Source of the DNA: Neoarius graeffei | Taxonomy: Eukaryota > Chordata > Actinopteri > Siluriformes > Ariidae | Length of the DNA: 64,000 nt | Assembly: GCF_027579695.1 (NCBI RefSeq) | Contig: NC_083583.1 | Location: forward strand, 5,643,705-5,707,704 | Direction of reading: 5' to 3' | In this document: positions 32,816-44,947 of the stretch, in pieces | Position numbering within the stretch: position 1 is the stretch's first letter | Layout of the letters: each line of letters opens with the position of its first letter | Position numbers and translations under genes: made by a program | The notes under the pieces: generated by a model | The model's input: the letters and a program-made list of their open reading frames with translations, nothing else | Databases searched by the model: none | Told to the model about the DNA's origin: nothing

Positions 32816-33190
32816 CATCTCATCTCATTATCTCTAGCCGCTTTATCCTTCTACAGGGTCGCAGGCAAGCTGGAGCCTATCCCAGCTGACTACAGGCGAA
32901 AGGCGGGGTTCACCCTGGACAAGTCGCCAGGTCATCACAGGGCTGACACATAGACACAGACAACCATTCACACTCACATTCACACCTACGCTCAATTTAG
33001 AGTCACCAGTTAACCTAACCTGCATGTCTTTGGACTGTGGGGGAAACCGGAGCACCCGGAGGAAACCCACGCGGACACGGGGAGAACATGCAAACTCCGC
33101 ACAGAAAGGCCCTCGCCGGCCCCGGGGCTCGAACCCAGGACCTTCTTGCTGTGAGGCGACAGCGCTAACCACTACACCACCGTGCCGCCG
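32816..33190 (-). mobile_element. Mermaid/AFC-type SINE
   Basis: A 13-bp duplication GAGATAAAGGACT is at 32803-32815 and 33191-33203. The body is nearly identical to the 10843 and 52371 copies, so fairly recent. Confidence 0.93.
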
Positions 33191-33241
33191 GAGATAAAGG
33201 ACTGAATTGGGAAAATGTGGAAGAATGTGAAATCTAACAAC

Positions 33242-34170
33242 TTTTTCTTCTTCTTCTTCTGGCTGCTCCTGATTAGGGGTCGCCACACCGGATCTTTCGG
33301 CTCCATTGCTCCCTGTCTTCAGCATCCTTCTCTACCACACCTGCCACTTTCATGTTCTCTCTCACCACATCCATGTATCTCCTCTTTGGCCTTCCTCGTT
33401 TTTGTTTGCCTGGCAGCTCCATCCTCAACATTCTCCTTCCAACATGCTCTGCATCTCTTCTCAGGATGTGCCCATACCATCTCAGTCTCATCTCTCTTAG
33501 CTTAATTCCCAAGCTCTCCACATGTGCTGTCCCTCTGATGTGCTCGTTCCTGATCCTGTCCAACCTCGTCACTCCCGTCGCAAACCTTAACATCCTCAAC
33601 TCCGCCATCTCCAACTTTGCCTCCTGTCTCTTCGTTAAGGGTACGGTCTTCAATCCATACATCACAGCTGGTCTCACTACTGTCTTATACATCTTACCTT
33701 TCACTTTTGCTGGGACTTTCCTATCACAAATGACTCCCGAAATCCTTCTCCAACTGCTCCATCCTACTTGCACTCTCTTTCTTACCTCACTATCGCAGCC
33801 CCCATTTTCCTGCACAGTTGACCACAGGTACTTGAATTCACCAACTTTCTTTACGTCTACTCCTTGCATCTTCACTACACTCTCATCCCTGTTCTCACTG
33901 ATGCACATGTATTCTGTTTTGCTACTGCTCACCTTCATTCCTTTTCGTTCCAATGCATACCTCCATCTCTCCAAACCCAGCTCAACCTCCTTTCTACTTT
34001 CACCACAAATCACAATATCATCCGCAAACATCATGTTCCATGGTGACTCTTAATCCAGCCACTGGGGGTGCATAAGCGTACTCTTGGGGCCGGTCCCAAG
34101 CCCGGATAAATTGGAGAGGGTTGCATCAGGAAGGGCATCCGATGTAAAACTGTGCCAAATCTAACATGCG
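33242..34170 (-). mobile_element. RTE-type LINE 3' fragment with inverted 5' end
   Basis: A 19-bp duplication GAATGTGAAATCTAACAAC is at 33223-33241 and 34171-34189. A GAA-rich 3' tail lies at the left edge, so the body is on the minus strand. The right-hand 110-130 bp (about 34045-34170) appears to be LINE sequence in the opposite orientation, as expected from twin priming. Confidence 0.75.
33273..34034 (-). pseudogene. RTE reverse transcriptase C-terminal half
   Basis: The frame is open for 254 codons. It begins at the catalytic motif (MMFADDIVICGES), continues with RRYALERKGMKVS-like and GEFKYL motifs and the block RLRWYGHILRRDAEHVGRRM, and ends near KIRCGDP close to the tail. No stops occur, but the nuclease and the first half of the RT are absent. 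Confidence 0.85.
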
Positions 34171-34189
34171 GAATGTGAAATCTAACAAC

Positions 34190-34678
34190 ATAAAACTGAA
34201 ATGAGGGAAACAGATATGCGTTGTGCTTATGTGACTGTTATGATACATGATGTTAAATAAATCATACACAGAAGCAATCTGGAAAGGAAACAAGACGCAC
34301 TGTGTCTTCATTCTTCTGCTTTATACAGGTCATATATTTGTTACCACAGTCTCCCATCCCTGGGACCCGAAACAGTCACTACGGGGATGCAGACTGCACC
34401 GGGTGACGTCAGAGGAATTTACATGAAAATGGCTGTCTGTAAAAAGTTTGAGTCGTGTTTCAGCGGATATTTATCTTTTTTTTAAATAAAAACCCAGGTA
34501 GTTAGTTATAACAAATAAAATTTTCTTTACCCCAGCTTACATGTATCATTACATGTATACAACCAGTGGTGGGTGATATTTACGATACATGCATTTAAAA
34601 TACATTTCAAATCCAAAATAGGATTTTGTCATTTGTGTTTGATAGTGTTGATGAAAATAGCTTCATTTTTTGTGTCAA
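34190..34678. other. Spacer, nothing recognised
   Basis: No supported gene. TGACGTCA appears at about 34404-34411, without any nearby start of transcription that I can support. Confidence 0.3.
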
Positions 34679-34686
34679 AAATACTT

Positions 34687-35046
34687 ATATGGTGGCACAG
34701 TGGTGTCGTGGTTAGCACTGTCGCCTCACAGCAAGAAGGTCCTAGGTTCGAGCCCAGCGGTCGGCAAGGGCCTTTCTGTGTGGAGTTTGCATGTTCTCTC
34801 CGTGTCCGTGTGGGTTTCCTCCGGGTGCTCCGGTTTCCCCCACAGTCCAAAGACATGCAGGTTAGGTTAACTGGTGACTCTAAATTGAGCGTAGGTGTGA
34901 ATGTGAGTGTGAATGGTTGTCTGTGTCTATGTGTCAGCCCTGTGATGACCTGGTGACTTGTCCAGGGTGTACCCCGCCTTTCGCCCGTAGTCAGCTGGGA
35001 TAGGCTGCAACCCTGCGCAGGATAAGCGGTTATGGATAATGGATGG
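34687..35046 (+). mobile_element. Mermaid/AFC-type SINE
   Basis: The head is at left (GGTGGCACAGTGGTGTCGTGG). An 8-bp duplication AAATACTT is at 34679-34686 and 35047-35054. The 3' end has GGATAATGGATGG instead of the ATGAG tail. Confidence 0.9.
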
Positions 35047-35054
35047 AAATACTT

Positions 35055-36074
35055 GGGTTTGGTATTTTTGCACTTTAAAAATACAGTAAAATACTTTGTC
35101 TCGATGTCTAAAGTGGATATAAAAAGTGTACACACCCCGTTAAAATGATTGGTTTTTCTGATGTAAAAAAATGAGACCACAATAAATAATTTCAAAACTT
35201 TTCCCACCTTTAATGTGACCTATAACCTGATATAAAACTGATGCATTTTAAAACTAAAATGTGTTAATTTGGACATAGCCTTACACTCATACTAAAACTA
35301 TTGAAATAAGATTTATAAAAACAAATTACATTTATTACTGCAAACAACAAATACATGACTATCTTTATGTTTTACTCATCATCTCTTTTCCCCACATTGC
35401 TAAACATTTTTATTTTCAAGACGCTGCAGTGAGGAGTTTGTCTAGCTAATAACTAGTGACTAGTATGTCACAGCTGTATATCACTATAATTACTAATAGT
35501 AGTATATCAGAGGTAGCGTAGATCAGTGTTTCTTAACCACTGGGTTGCGGCCCACTGCACCATCTAGTGAGACGCAAATTTTTTTCAAGTTGAAGTTAAT
35601 TTTTTACAAGTCGTAGGGTACAATTGCTGGGTTGCATCCGATAGCACATCCGCGTCATTAAGCTACGGTCACATTACCACTCGCGATGGGTTATCGATGA
35701 AAATGAGGCAGTTTGGTGGCGATATACTGTACATGTGAGCTAAAAGTGGTGGTCACACAGCAGGTGAACACTTGACTGTCACGCCTTTGCGTGCTTGATT
35801 CTGGTGCAACTCAAGCGGCTACACTCGCTCACAGAGTGCATGGTGCACGCGCTGGGGACCTGGTCATTATTAGAAACACCTGATACTGATTTGAGCGCAA
35901 TCAGCACGCACAGATACGGACGCTATTTTTACAAAGGCTTTGCGAAGTATTATCATTATCACTGTCAAGTTTGTTTCTAGTCGTGTTTATAATGCTGTTT
36001 AAATCAGTTTATGATTCTGCTTTGTGTTTTGTTTTTGTAAATATCACGCCTGCTAATAAACACTCTTCCTGCAC
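35055..36074. other. Spacer with possible LTR-like and hAT-like relics
   Basis: No gene. GTGTTTCTTAACCACTGGG at 35527 resembles the end of Charlie-type hAT elements, but I find no partner end. A TGTCACGCC at 35777 and AATAAA near 36054, about 280 bp apart, could be edges of a solo LTR; no target duplication was found. Confidence 0.25.
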
Positions 36075-36353
36075 TTAGATCCATCTCCCGCCGTCTATCT
36101 TGTAGTGTCCTGATCCCCAGATCTTTAACCCAGCCATATATAAAAAGCTGTACTCCTCCATGCTCTTCCAGGTTTTCATCTGTGTGTCCGTGTAGAACGA
36201 TATCTGCAGCACCAGGTAGTTTGAGATGTCGGGGAACTCAACGGATGGATAATTTTCCAACTCATCGGAAAAATCTTTCTTTGTTGGTGTGTAAGGATCT
36301 AATCCCATTGAGTGGGTTCTATCTCCACTTCTTGGTTTAAAAAAAAAAGGCAA
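36075..36353 (-). pseudogene. Fragment of a fish YqaJ/SWIM-type repetitive protein family
   Basis: Leftward frame with VEFPDISNYLVLQISFYT and DTQMKTWKSMEEY. This matches the pattern PDIxNYLxxxxSxYTxxxxKxxKSLEAYxxF that I know from a large family of fish proteins carrying YqaJ-like nuclease domains. The block breaks into unrelated residues after SFLYMAG. Attribution is from memory of the motif only. Confidence 0.35.
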
Positions 36354-36614
36354 ACCAGTTCAAAATTAAAATTCTTTTGATTAACTTGTGTATTTTTTTT
36401 TGTGTGTCCATATAATATAAAGAACATTACACAGTAGTGCAAAGATATGAAGTTTATCTTCGAGTGTTGAAAAATATGTTCACTTGTTTACTTTACTCAC
36501 TCATGAATATGTTCAGCCCTCGAAGATAAACTTCATATCTTCACACTTACCTGCAATATCCCAGATATACCTGTATGTTTAACAGTTATTCCACAAAATC
36601 GAGTCGTACATGAG
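36354..36614. repeat. Palindromic repeat flanking the hAT element
   Basis: Sequence at about 36446-36466 (GATATGAAGTTTATCTTCG) is repeated in inverted form at about 36518-36541. The segment up to 36614 continues at 39102 across the hAT insertion, so both belong to one older repeat. Confidence 0.5.
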
Positions 36615-36839
36615 CTGATGGCCAGGGGCGAAAGTAACTTTTATTTCTTGCCGGTATATTATTTTGAGTCATAGTGCGTGCGCACAGCGTGCACCGAAAA
36701 ATACACCTAATTATTTATTATTGTCTACTTATCAAGCATTCACTAGGACTTCTTATCACTCAGTAGTACTAGTATAGTACATTTTTATCACACTATCACT
36801 CTTTCATCCACCTGTATTCCTCTTCCTGCACTTAGATCC

Positions 36840-36978
36840 ATATGGTATATATTTATTTATGGGGATAGTTTATATATTCATATTTACAGGGATAGGTATG
36901 TAGTAGATATTTATTTTTGTAATTATATATTTATATAGATATTTATGAAGTGTATATATGGTATATAGTGTGTGTATA

Positions 36979-37057
<79 letters not shown>

Positions 37058-37152
37058 AATTATATATTTATATAGATATTTATGAAGTGTATATATGGTA
37101 TGTAGTATATATTTATTTTTGTAATTAAATATTTATATAGATATTTATGAAG

Positions 37153-37224
<72 letters not shown>

Positions 37225-37300
37225 GTAGTATATATTTATTTTTGTAATTATATATTTAGATAGATATTCATGAAGTGTATATATGGTATATATTTTTATA
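36840..37300. repeat. AT-rich tandem array with (TA)n tracts
   Basis: A unit of about 60-70 bp (TATTTATATAGATATTTATGA core) occurs at least four times, separated by (TA)n runs at about 36994-37051 and 37156-37221. Confidence 0.7.
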
Positions 37301-38444
37301 GGTGTATTAATGTAGTTTGGATTTCAGGGTAGTTAAAAAGGGGTGGGAAATTAAAAAAGTATTGTACTTCTTCCCACTCCTTTTTCGAACAATGTGGGTG
37401 TTTTGTAATGTCTTAGCTCTTTGTTATTTTATTTTATTTTTTAAATTTCTCGTTTTCTTTCTTTTGTATGTACAAATAGTTACATACATTTTTTATACAT
37501 GTTCGAAATAAAAATAAATTCATTCATTCATTCATTCATTCATTCATGTATCAGTTTTTGATTATAAATAAATTGCAAACACATCATTTCAACAACACAA
37601 TCGTTTTAATTACATTTTTTTAGCTGAACAGTTGAAAACTAACTTGTCATTTTGGACACTGGACACAAAACAGTGTAACAGAACAGAAAAGTGAAAGTTT
37701 TTAGGCAAAAGTTGTTCTCTCTTCCTAATCTTATCAAATATATCGTTGTGGTTTTCTGCTGGTGTTTTTTGGATTCTTTGTATTTTCCCACGGGTGTGTC
37801 GGAACGGTTGAGAAAGTGTGTGCGTTCTGCAGTAAGTGCGTGTGTTCTCAGTGCGCGTGCCATGCACTGGTAGCCTAGTTACTCTGCTCGCTCCAACCAG
37901 ACAGTAATCAGAATCTTTGCCCCAACTTCCACTCGATTTATGAATTCTGATCAAAGTAATTTTTAAATAGCCCATCATGAAACATTAACATGTTTCTTTA
38001 TATGCCTTTTTATTTGGGAGACTTTGCAACTAACGTCTGTCTGCTAAAACACTTTGATTACCGGCTGCGCACATTATAGCACAAGCTCTGGTTAAGCCGT
38101 ACGCGCGCTGTAGCTCGCTCGTTGTTTGTCCAGCGAAACACTGCACACATAATAGAATACTGAAACATCAACATATGTTTCTGTATATGTTGTTTTTATT
38201 TGGGAGACTTTGCAACAAACGTCTGTCTACTAAAACACTTTGGATACCAGCTGGGCACGTCGGCGCAAGATGGTTAAGCAGTGGGCTCTCACACGCTGTC
38301 TGTCGAGTGAAACACGGAAGGAATTCACTGCAGACAGAATTCAGAGACGGGTCAGAACCAGTTATATGCAATGTATATTGAGGAAAACGTGTTGCTTTTG
38401 GTAAATTGACGTTAGCAGGTGTGTTGTTATGCTGAAAGTGTATT

Positions 38445-39000
38445 TTTTTTATGCCTCCACCACTGTAAGGTGCAGGAGGCATTATGTTTTCGGGTTGTCC
38501 GTCTGTCCGTGCGTGCGTCCATGCGTCCGACCCGAAACCTTGTGAACGCAATATCTCAAAGACTAATGAAAGGAATTTCACCAAACTTTCACCATTTCTG
38601 CGCTTTGGGACAAACATGAACTGATTAGATTTTGAGATCAAAAGGTCTAAGGTCAAGGTCACTGTGAGGTCAAATGTCTGTCCGGAAACCTTGTGAACAC
38701 AATGTCTCCAAGGCGGATGAAAGGAATTTCACCAAACTTTCACCATTTGTGCATTTGGGAACAAACATTAACTGATTGGATTTTGAGATCAAAAGGTCTA
38801 AGGTCAAGGTCACTGTGAGGTCAAATGTCTGTCCGAAAACCTTGTGAACACAATATCTCCAAAGCTAATACAAGTAATTTCACCAGGTCAAGATTACTGT
38901 GAGGTCAAATGTCCATCCCCAAATCACAACTTAATAAGGCATGTAGTCTACCGGGCGGAGGCATCCCCATCAACGCCGTTGGCATCAAGTTCTATCTAGT
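38445..39000. repeat. Tandem repeat of about 145 bp with palindromic ends
   Basis: It starts with ATGCCTCC...GGAGGCAT (38450-38484). Units containing CCTTGTGAAC, CACCAAACTTTCACCATTT and AAGGTCAAGGTCACTGTGAGG occur about two and a half times. GGCGGAGGCAT at about 38954 closes it. This type of repeat is common in fish and also in invertebrate genomes; its class is unclear to me. Confidence 0.6.
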
Positions 39001-39101
39001 TTTTTTTCAGAGACAGTATATTTTTCTTTCCGGTACAGCCAAATCTTTTAGTGGTACGCCGGACCGGCCAGGACCGGCTTACTTTCACCCCTGCTGATGG
39101 C

Positions 39102-39558
39102 ACTATAAACCGTGTACGACAAGGTTGAGTGGAATAAGTGTTTTATTCTATACACATTCACTGGATTTTGAGAAACAGAGCATTTTTATTTTTTGCAATT
39201 TTGATAAATGAAAACTTTATGCAAAATGTCCAACAAAATCATTTCCGCTTAGAATGTAAACAAACCGGCAAAATGACAGGAGCAATTTGTGAAAAATGCA
39301 ATAATCATAGTTATTGGAAAATATAAAAGATATGTTCGTACCATCAAATACTTTTATTCCATATTTTGTTGTTGTTTTGTATTTTGGGGGCGGTTATTTT
39401 CAAGTAGAGTTTTTATTTTGTCCTCGGTTGGTTCAGCAACACACTCCACCATTTTGTTTTTTTCTACTCACGGTATATGAGCTGATATCCTAATAGTAGA
39501 GTAGCCAATCAGAGTGTACGATTAATATTTATTTATTTATTTATTACTTATTATTATT
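39102..39558. other. Older repeat continuing from 36614, no gene
   Basis: A/T-rich sequence; the ORFs are short and unsupported. ATTTATTTATTTATT and ATT runs at 39520-39562 lead into the tail of the next LINE. Confidence 0.4.
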
Positions 39559-39559
39559 A

Positions 39560-40855
39560 TTTTTTTAAAACCCCATTTGCCCCTCCTTCAGGCAGTCTTT
39601 TTTCCCTCAAGCTCGGGCTGGGAGTTTGAGGTTCCTACGCAGTATCTTAGCTGTTCCTAGGACTGCGCTTTTCTGGACAGAGATCTGGGATGTTGTTCCT
39701 GGGATTTGTTGGAGCCACTGTCCCAGTTTGGGGATCACTACACTGAGAGCTCCTATCACCACGGGGATCACTGTTGTCTTCATCTTCCACATCTTTTGTC
39801 ACTCTTCTTTCAGCCCTTGATATTTCTTGAGCTTCTCAAGTTCCTTTTTCTTGATGTTATTGTCACTTGGTATTGCCACATCTATCTCCACAGCCTTATT
39901 CTCATGTTTGTCCACCACTACCATGTCCGGTTAGCCATTACCAGTTTGTCCATCTGTATCTGGAAGTCCCACAGGATCTTAGCTTGGTCATTCTCAACCA
40001 CCTTCTGAGGTGTGTCCCACTTTGACCTTGGGACTTCCAGTCCATACTTGACACAGATGTTTCACTATGCCAGCTACTTGGTTATGGCATTCTATGTATG
40101 TTCTTCCTGCTAGCATCTTACACCCTGCTGTTATGTGCTGGATTGTCTCGGGGGCATCTTTGCACAGTCTACACCTGGGGTCCTGCTTCGTGTGGTCGAC
40201 CCCAGCCTCTATCGATCTTGTGCTTAGGGTCTGTTCCTGTGCAGCTAGGATTAGTGCCTCTGTGCCATCTTCCAGTCCAGCTTTATCCAGCCATTGGTAG
40301 GATTTTTCAGTATCAGCCACTTCTTCTATTTGCTGGTGGTACATCCCGTGCAGTGGTTTGTCTTTCTATGATGGTTCCTCTTGCACTTCCTTCTCGGGTT
40401 TCTGCTGCCTGAGGTATTCACTAAGCACGTCATCATTTTGGGCCATCTCTGTAATGTACTCATGGATCTTTGTTGTTTTATCCTGGTTGGGGCTCTGACG
40501 CTCACTAATCCTCAGCCTCCTTCATTCCTCTTAGTGTACAGCCTCAGGATGCTGGACTTGGGGTAAAACCCTCTGTGCATTGTCAGGAGTTTTCTTGTCC
40601 TGATGTTGGTGGCCTCTATCTCCTCCTTCAGCCAGCTTTTTATGCCAGCAGGGTATCTGATGATCAGCAGGGCATAGGTGTTGATGGCCTGGACCTTGTT
40701 CTTCCCATTGAACTGACTTCTCAGGACTTGCCTTACCCTCCATAGGCATTTGGCTGTCGCTACTTTCCTAGCAGCTTCTCCATGGTTGCCATTTGCCTGC
40801 AGGATTCCAAGGTACTCGTTGCTGTCTTCCACATCTCCTATTACGAGCAGCTGAC
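39560..40855 (-). mobile_element. LINE with restriction-enzyme-like endonuclease, 3' part
   Basis: Leftward fragments: 40832-40512 (EYLGILQANGNHGEAARKVA, INTYALLIIRYPAGI), 40344-39994 (YHQQIEEVADTEKSYQWLDK, CRLCKDAPETIQHITAGCKM with the CCHC motif), then broken frames down to 39607 (VIPVVIGALSVVIPKLGQWL, SAVLGTAKILRRNLKLPA). Such C-termini belong to LINEs with a PD-(D/E)xK nuclease, such as the R4/Dong/Rex6 group. The 5' end, including most of the RT, is missing. Confidence 0.75.
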
Positions 40856-41144
40856 CTGAAAAATTGAAGATAGATATGATAGAGGCAACTGAAAATATAT
40901 AACAGATAACAATACAAATTTTGCTGTAATCTCATCAAAATGGATTGATGATGATTGATAAATACAGCGAGGAAAATAAGTATTTGAACACATCAACATT
41001 TTTCTCAGTAAATATATTTCTGATGGGGTTATTGACATTGAAATTTTCACCAGATGTTGGTAACAACCCAAGTAATTCACACATACAAAGAAATCAAACC
41101 ATATATGTCCATAAATTAAGTTGGGTGGAATGACAGGGAATAAG

Positions 41145-44100
41145 TATTGAACACGCGTCCATTAGTCTCAAGGCGCACATACTCCTGTGAGTTTCTGCTC
41201 GACAGCCGCAGAACTATATTCACAGATATAAATCCAGTGGACGCGGAAGTGCTATGTGGCTATGGTTTGCTCTGGAGGCCTGCTCAATCACCGACCCCCA
41301 CTCCTGCATCCAGCCCGCAGTGGAAGTGCCACAGGCGGAACATGCGGAAGCAGAAGAGAGGCAAACGCGGAGGTATCCGAGCTAGGCTAGCAGCTAGCCC
41401 TTACCGGCCGGCTATCCCTACCATCACTCTGGCCAACGTACGCTCGCTAGACAACAAGCTGGATTATGTCCGCCTGCTCCGCTCATCTTTTAAGTCTGTG
41501 AGTGAGTGTTCTGTCCTCATGTTTGTGGAAACATGGCTTAATGACAGCGTCCCGGACTGTACCATTCAGCTAGCCCAGCTAACATGCTACCAGTCAGACA
41601 GAGCGCTAGTCGAGGGGGGGAAGGCTCACGGCGGAGGACTCTGTGTTTACATCAGTGATGCCTGGTGCCATGATGCTGTTGTGGTCTGCAAGCACTGCTC
41701 ACCTCTGGTGGAGTTTATGATTATTAAGTGCCGGCCATTCTATCTGCCGAGGGAATTCACAGCCATATTGCTGGTAGCAATATACATCCCTCCCAGCTCC
41801 AATAACAACAGGAGTGAAGCACTGAATGAACTCTATCAGCACATCAGTGAGCAGCAGACAGCCCACCCAGATGTTTTTCTCATCCTGGCTGGGGATTTCA
41901 ATCATGCAAACCCCAAAAGCGTGTTTCCAAAACTCTATGGACATATCAACTTTCCCACACGTGGAAACAATACTCTGGACAATGTTTACACCATGCATAA
42001 AGACGCCTACAAAGCCCTATCCCTCCCCCACCTTGGGGCCTCAGATCACTCCACTGTTATGCTAATGCCAGCATACAGGCCACTGGCTAAAGTCACCAAA
42101 CCAGCTAAAAAACAGATACGTGTGTGGCCAGAGGGGTCCTCAGAGGCACTCCAGGACTGTTTTTCCACCACTGACTGGAGCATGTTCAGACAGGCGGCCA
42201 CCTACAACAACACCACAGATCTCCAGGAGTACATGGAGACCGTCACTGCCTACATGAGGAAGTGCATGGACGACATTACAGTCACCAGAACCATCTCCAT
42301 TCGGGCCAATCAGAAGCCATGGCTGACAGGGGAAGTCTATAGGTTCCTGTGGGTTCGGAACGCGGCCTTCAGAGCTGGGGACAAGGTGGGCCTGAGGACA
42401 GCTAGGGCCAATCTGTCACGAGGCATCAGGGTGGCCAAGAGACAGTATTCCAGGCACATTGCTGACCATTTCAATGACAGCAGAGACACCAGGAACCTGT
42501 GGCGGGGGATTCAGACCATCACAGACTACAAGCCCTAGCCACAGACCTGTGACAACTCCACGTCTCTGCTGAATCAGTTGAATGACTTCTTCGCTCGCTT
42601 TGAGGCAGACAACAGCACCACGGCACAGAAGACCCCACCACCTCCCGGCGACCAGGTGTTGATGCTGTCCCCAGACAGTGTGAGGAGAGCTCTCAGGATG
42701 ACAAATGCACGAAAAGCCCCGGGTCCTGATAACATTCCTGGTTGTGTCCTGAGAGATTGTGCCGAGGAGCTCACAGATGTCTTTACAGACATCTTCAACA
42801 TCTCGTTGAGCCAGGCTGTTGTCCCCACGTGCCTCAAAACCACCACCATCATTCCGGTCCCAAAGAAGCCGTCTCCCTCCTGCTTCAATGACTACCGCCC
42901 TGTCGCACTCACTCCCATCCTCATGAAGTGCTTCGAGCGGCTAGTCATGAGGCATATCAAGTCTGCCCTCCCCCCTGCCCTGGATCCTTTCCAGTTTGCA
43001 TATCAGTCCAACCGTTCAACCGATGACGCCATCTCCACTGCCCTCCACTCAGCCCTCACCCACCTGGAGACAAAAGACTTGTATGTCAGAATGCTGGTCA
43101 TAGACTTTAGCTCAGCATTCAACACAATCATTCCTCAGCAGCTCATTCACAAACTGGACCAGCTGGGACTCAACACCTTCCTGTGCAACTGGCTGCTGGA
43201 CTTCCTGACGGGGAGACCACAGACTGTATGGGTCGGCAGCAACTCCTCCAGCACCATCACACTGAACACGGGGGCCCCCCAAGGATATGTGCTAAGCCCC
43301 CTCCTCTTCACTCTGCTGACCCACGACTGCACACCAACATCCAGCTCAAATCTCTTCATTAAGTTTGCGGATGACATGACTGTGGTGGGTCTCATCAACA
43401 ATGGCGATGAGACAATCTACAGGAGTGAGGTGAGCCGCTTGGCCATGTGGTGCAAGGACAACAATCTCCATCTGAACATGGAGAAGACGAAGGAGATTGT
43501 TGTGGACTTCAGGAGAGAGCACACCCAGCATGCTCCACTATCTATTGACGGTGCTGCAGTGGAGAGGGTGAGCAGCACCAAGTTTCTGGGTGTGCACATC
43601 TCTGAAGACCTGTCCTGGAGCAACAACACCGCATCACTGGCCAAAAAATCCCAACAGCATCTGTACTTCCTCTGCAAACTGAGGAGAGCAAGAGCCCCGG
43701 CCCCCATCATGCACACTTTCTACAGAGGCACCATCGAGAACATCCTGAACAGCTGCATCACCGTGTGGTACAGCGCCTGCACCGTGTCCTGCTGCAAGTC
43801 TCTGCAGCGCATCATGAGAGCAGCTGAGAGGATCATTGGTGTCTCTCTCCCTTCTCTAATGGATATTTATAACTCCCGCCTCACCTGCAAAGCCATCAGG
43901 ATTGCAGGTGACCTCACCCACCCATCTCACAGCCTCTTCAGCCTGCTGCCATTGGGGAGGAGACTGCGGTGTCTCCGGGCCAAAACCAGCAGGCTCAAGA
44001 ACAGTTTCTTTCACCTGGCAGTCAGGAGGCTCAACTCCCTCCCTGTTCTGCCCCTCCTCCCCCCTCTGCCCCCTGCCACAGATTCTGCTCGCACACCCCC

Positions 44101-44148
44101 CTGCCCCCCCTTCAGCATCTGACATGTCATCCTCACAGTTTCCTCCCC

Positions 44149-44201
<53 letters not shown>

Positions 44202-44380
44202 CATCGTTCATTAACACACTGAACTCAGGGACTGCACATCTCACTTCACCTCGCTCATTTGGACTATTCCGCACTACCTCACCTTAACAGCTGCTGGTTT
44301 GTTTATACTGCTTATTTCATGTTTCATGTTTACCTGCTATACCTCAAGTGCCCTTGACTATTTGGTTATTTGAACCAGTT

Positions 44381-44440
<60 letters not shown>

Positions 44441-44622
44441 TGTTTAGTCTACGTCTAGTTCATATCTAGAGTGTTTATACTGTTTATATTGTCTGTTTGA
44501 GTGTTTAGTCTGTGTGTAGTTCTTATCTAGTGTTTACACTGTTTCTATTGTCTGAGTGTTTAGTCTATGTCTTGTTCTTATCTAGTGTTTATACTGTTTA
44601 TTTATACTGTTTATAAAAGCCT
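41145..44622 (+). mobile_element. L2-type LINE, nearly intact
   Basis: It lies between Tc1 sequence ending AATAAGTATTGAACAC (to 41144) and Tc1 sequence resuming GCCTTGGTTGGTAATG (from about 44620). It has a single long ORF with one stop, then a 3' UTR with (AC)n at 44150-44199 and (TG)n at 44385-44437. Edges are approximate; I found no clear target duplication. Confidence 0.85.
41147..44122 (+). pseudogene. L2 ORF2: endonuclease plus reverse transcriptase, one in-frame stop
   Basis: The frame runs 992 codons, broken only by TAG at 42536-42538. The N-terminal APE-type endonuclease shows TLANVRSLDNKLD, VETWLNDSV, ILAGDFNHAN and ASDHSTVML. The RT follows with [62 protein letters not shown] and FADD near 43367. 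The C-terminal part has [13 protein letters not shown] and the [17 protein letters not shown] block. Full-length L2 ORFs are of this size, so only the first part of the N-terminus may be lost. The 41147 codon is not an assured start. Confidence 0.88.
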
Positions 44623-44947
44623 TGGTTGGTAATGATCGCTTCAAGATGCCTCCTGTATGGAGAAGCTAGTCGCATGCATTGCTCAGGTGTGATTTTGGCC
44701 CGTTCTTCCACACAAACTGTCTTCAAATCTTGAAGGTTCCGGGGGCCTCTTCTATGAACTCTGATCTTCAGTTCTTTCCATAGATTTTCAGTTGGATTCA
44801 AGTCGGGTGATTGACTGGGCCGTTCTAGCAGCTTTATTTTCTTTCTCTGAAACCGGTTGAGAGTTTCCTTGACTATGTGTTTGGGATCATTGTCTTGCTG
44901 AAATGTCCACCCTCATTTCATCTTCCACATCCTGGTAGATGGTGTAG
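44598..44947 (-). pseudogene. Tc1 transposase C-terminal half
   Basis: Leftward: [12 protein letters not shown] (second catalytic D), then [20 protein letters not shown] (catalytic E), then [20 protein letters not shown], ending at 44598. A stop lies near 44925. It continues the N-terminal half at 47194-46490 beyond the LTR-like insert. Confidence 0.85.

Larger units (their letters stand above)
36623..39093. mobile_element. hAT-like element without transposase
   Basis: Ends CAGGGGCGAAAGTAA (36623) and the complement TTACTTTCACCCCTG (to 39093) match at 14 of 15 bases. CTGATGGC is duplicated at 36615-36622 and 39094-39101, the 8-bp signature of hAT. The interior has (TA)n tracts, a doubled segment (about 37985-38130 and 38160-38330) and a tandem repeat at 38450-39000, but no transposase. 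Confidence 0.85.

Noticed and set aside
35777..36085. Possible solo LTR (TGTCACG start, AATAAA near the end)
   Set aside because: No matching end sequence or target duplication was found, so it is mentioned only as a possibility in the spacer entry.
38545..38910. Regularly spaced repeats that could suggest a CRISPR array
   Set aside because: Units are about 145 bp, imperfect, without short unique spacers, and the genome is a vertebrate's.
43856..44274. ORFs rich in repeated C-V or H-T residues
   Set aside because: They translate the (AC)n/(TG)n microsatellite in the L2 3' UTR; no domain and no start signal.
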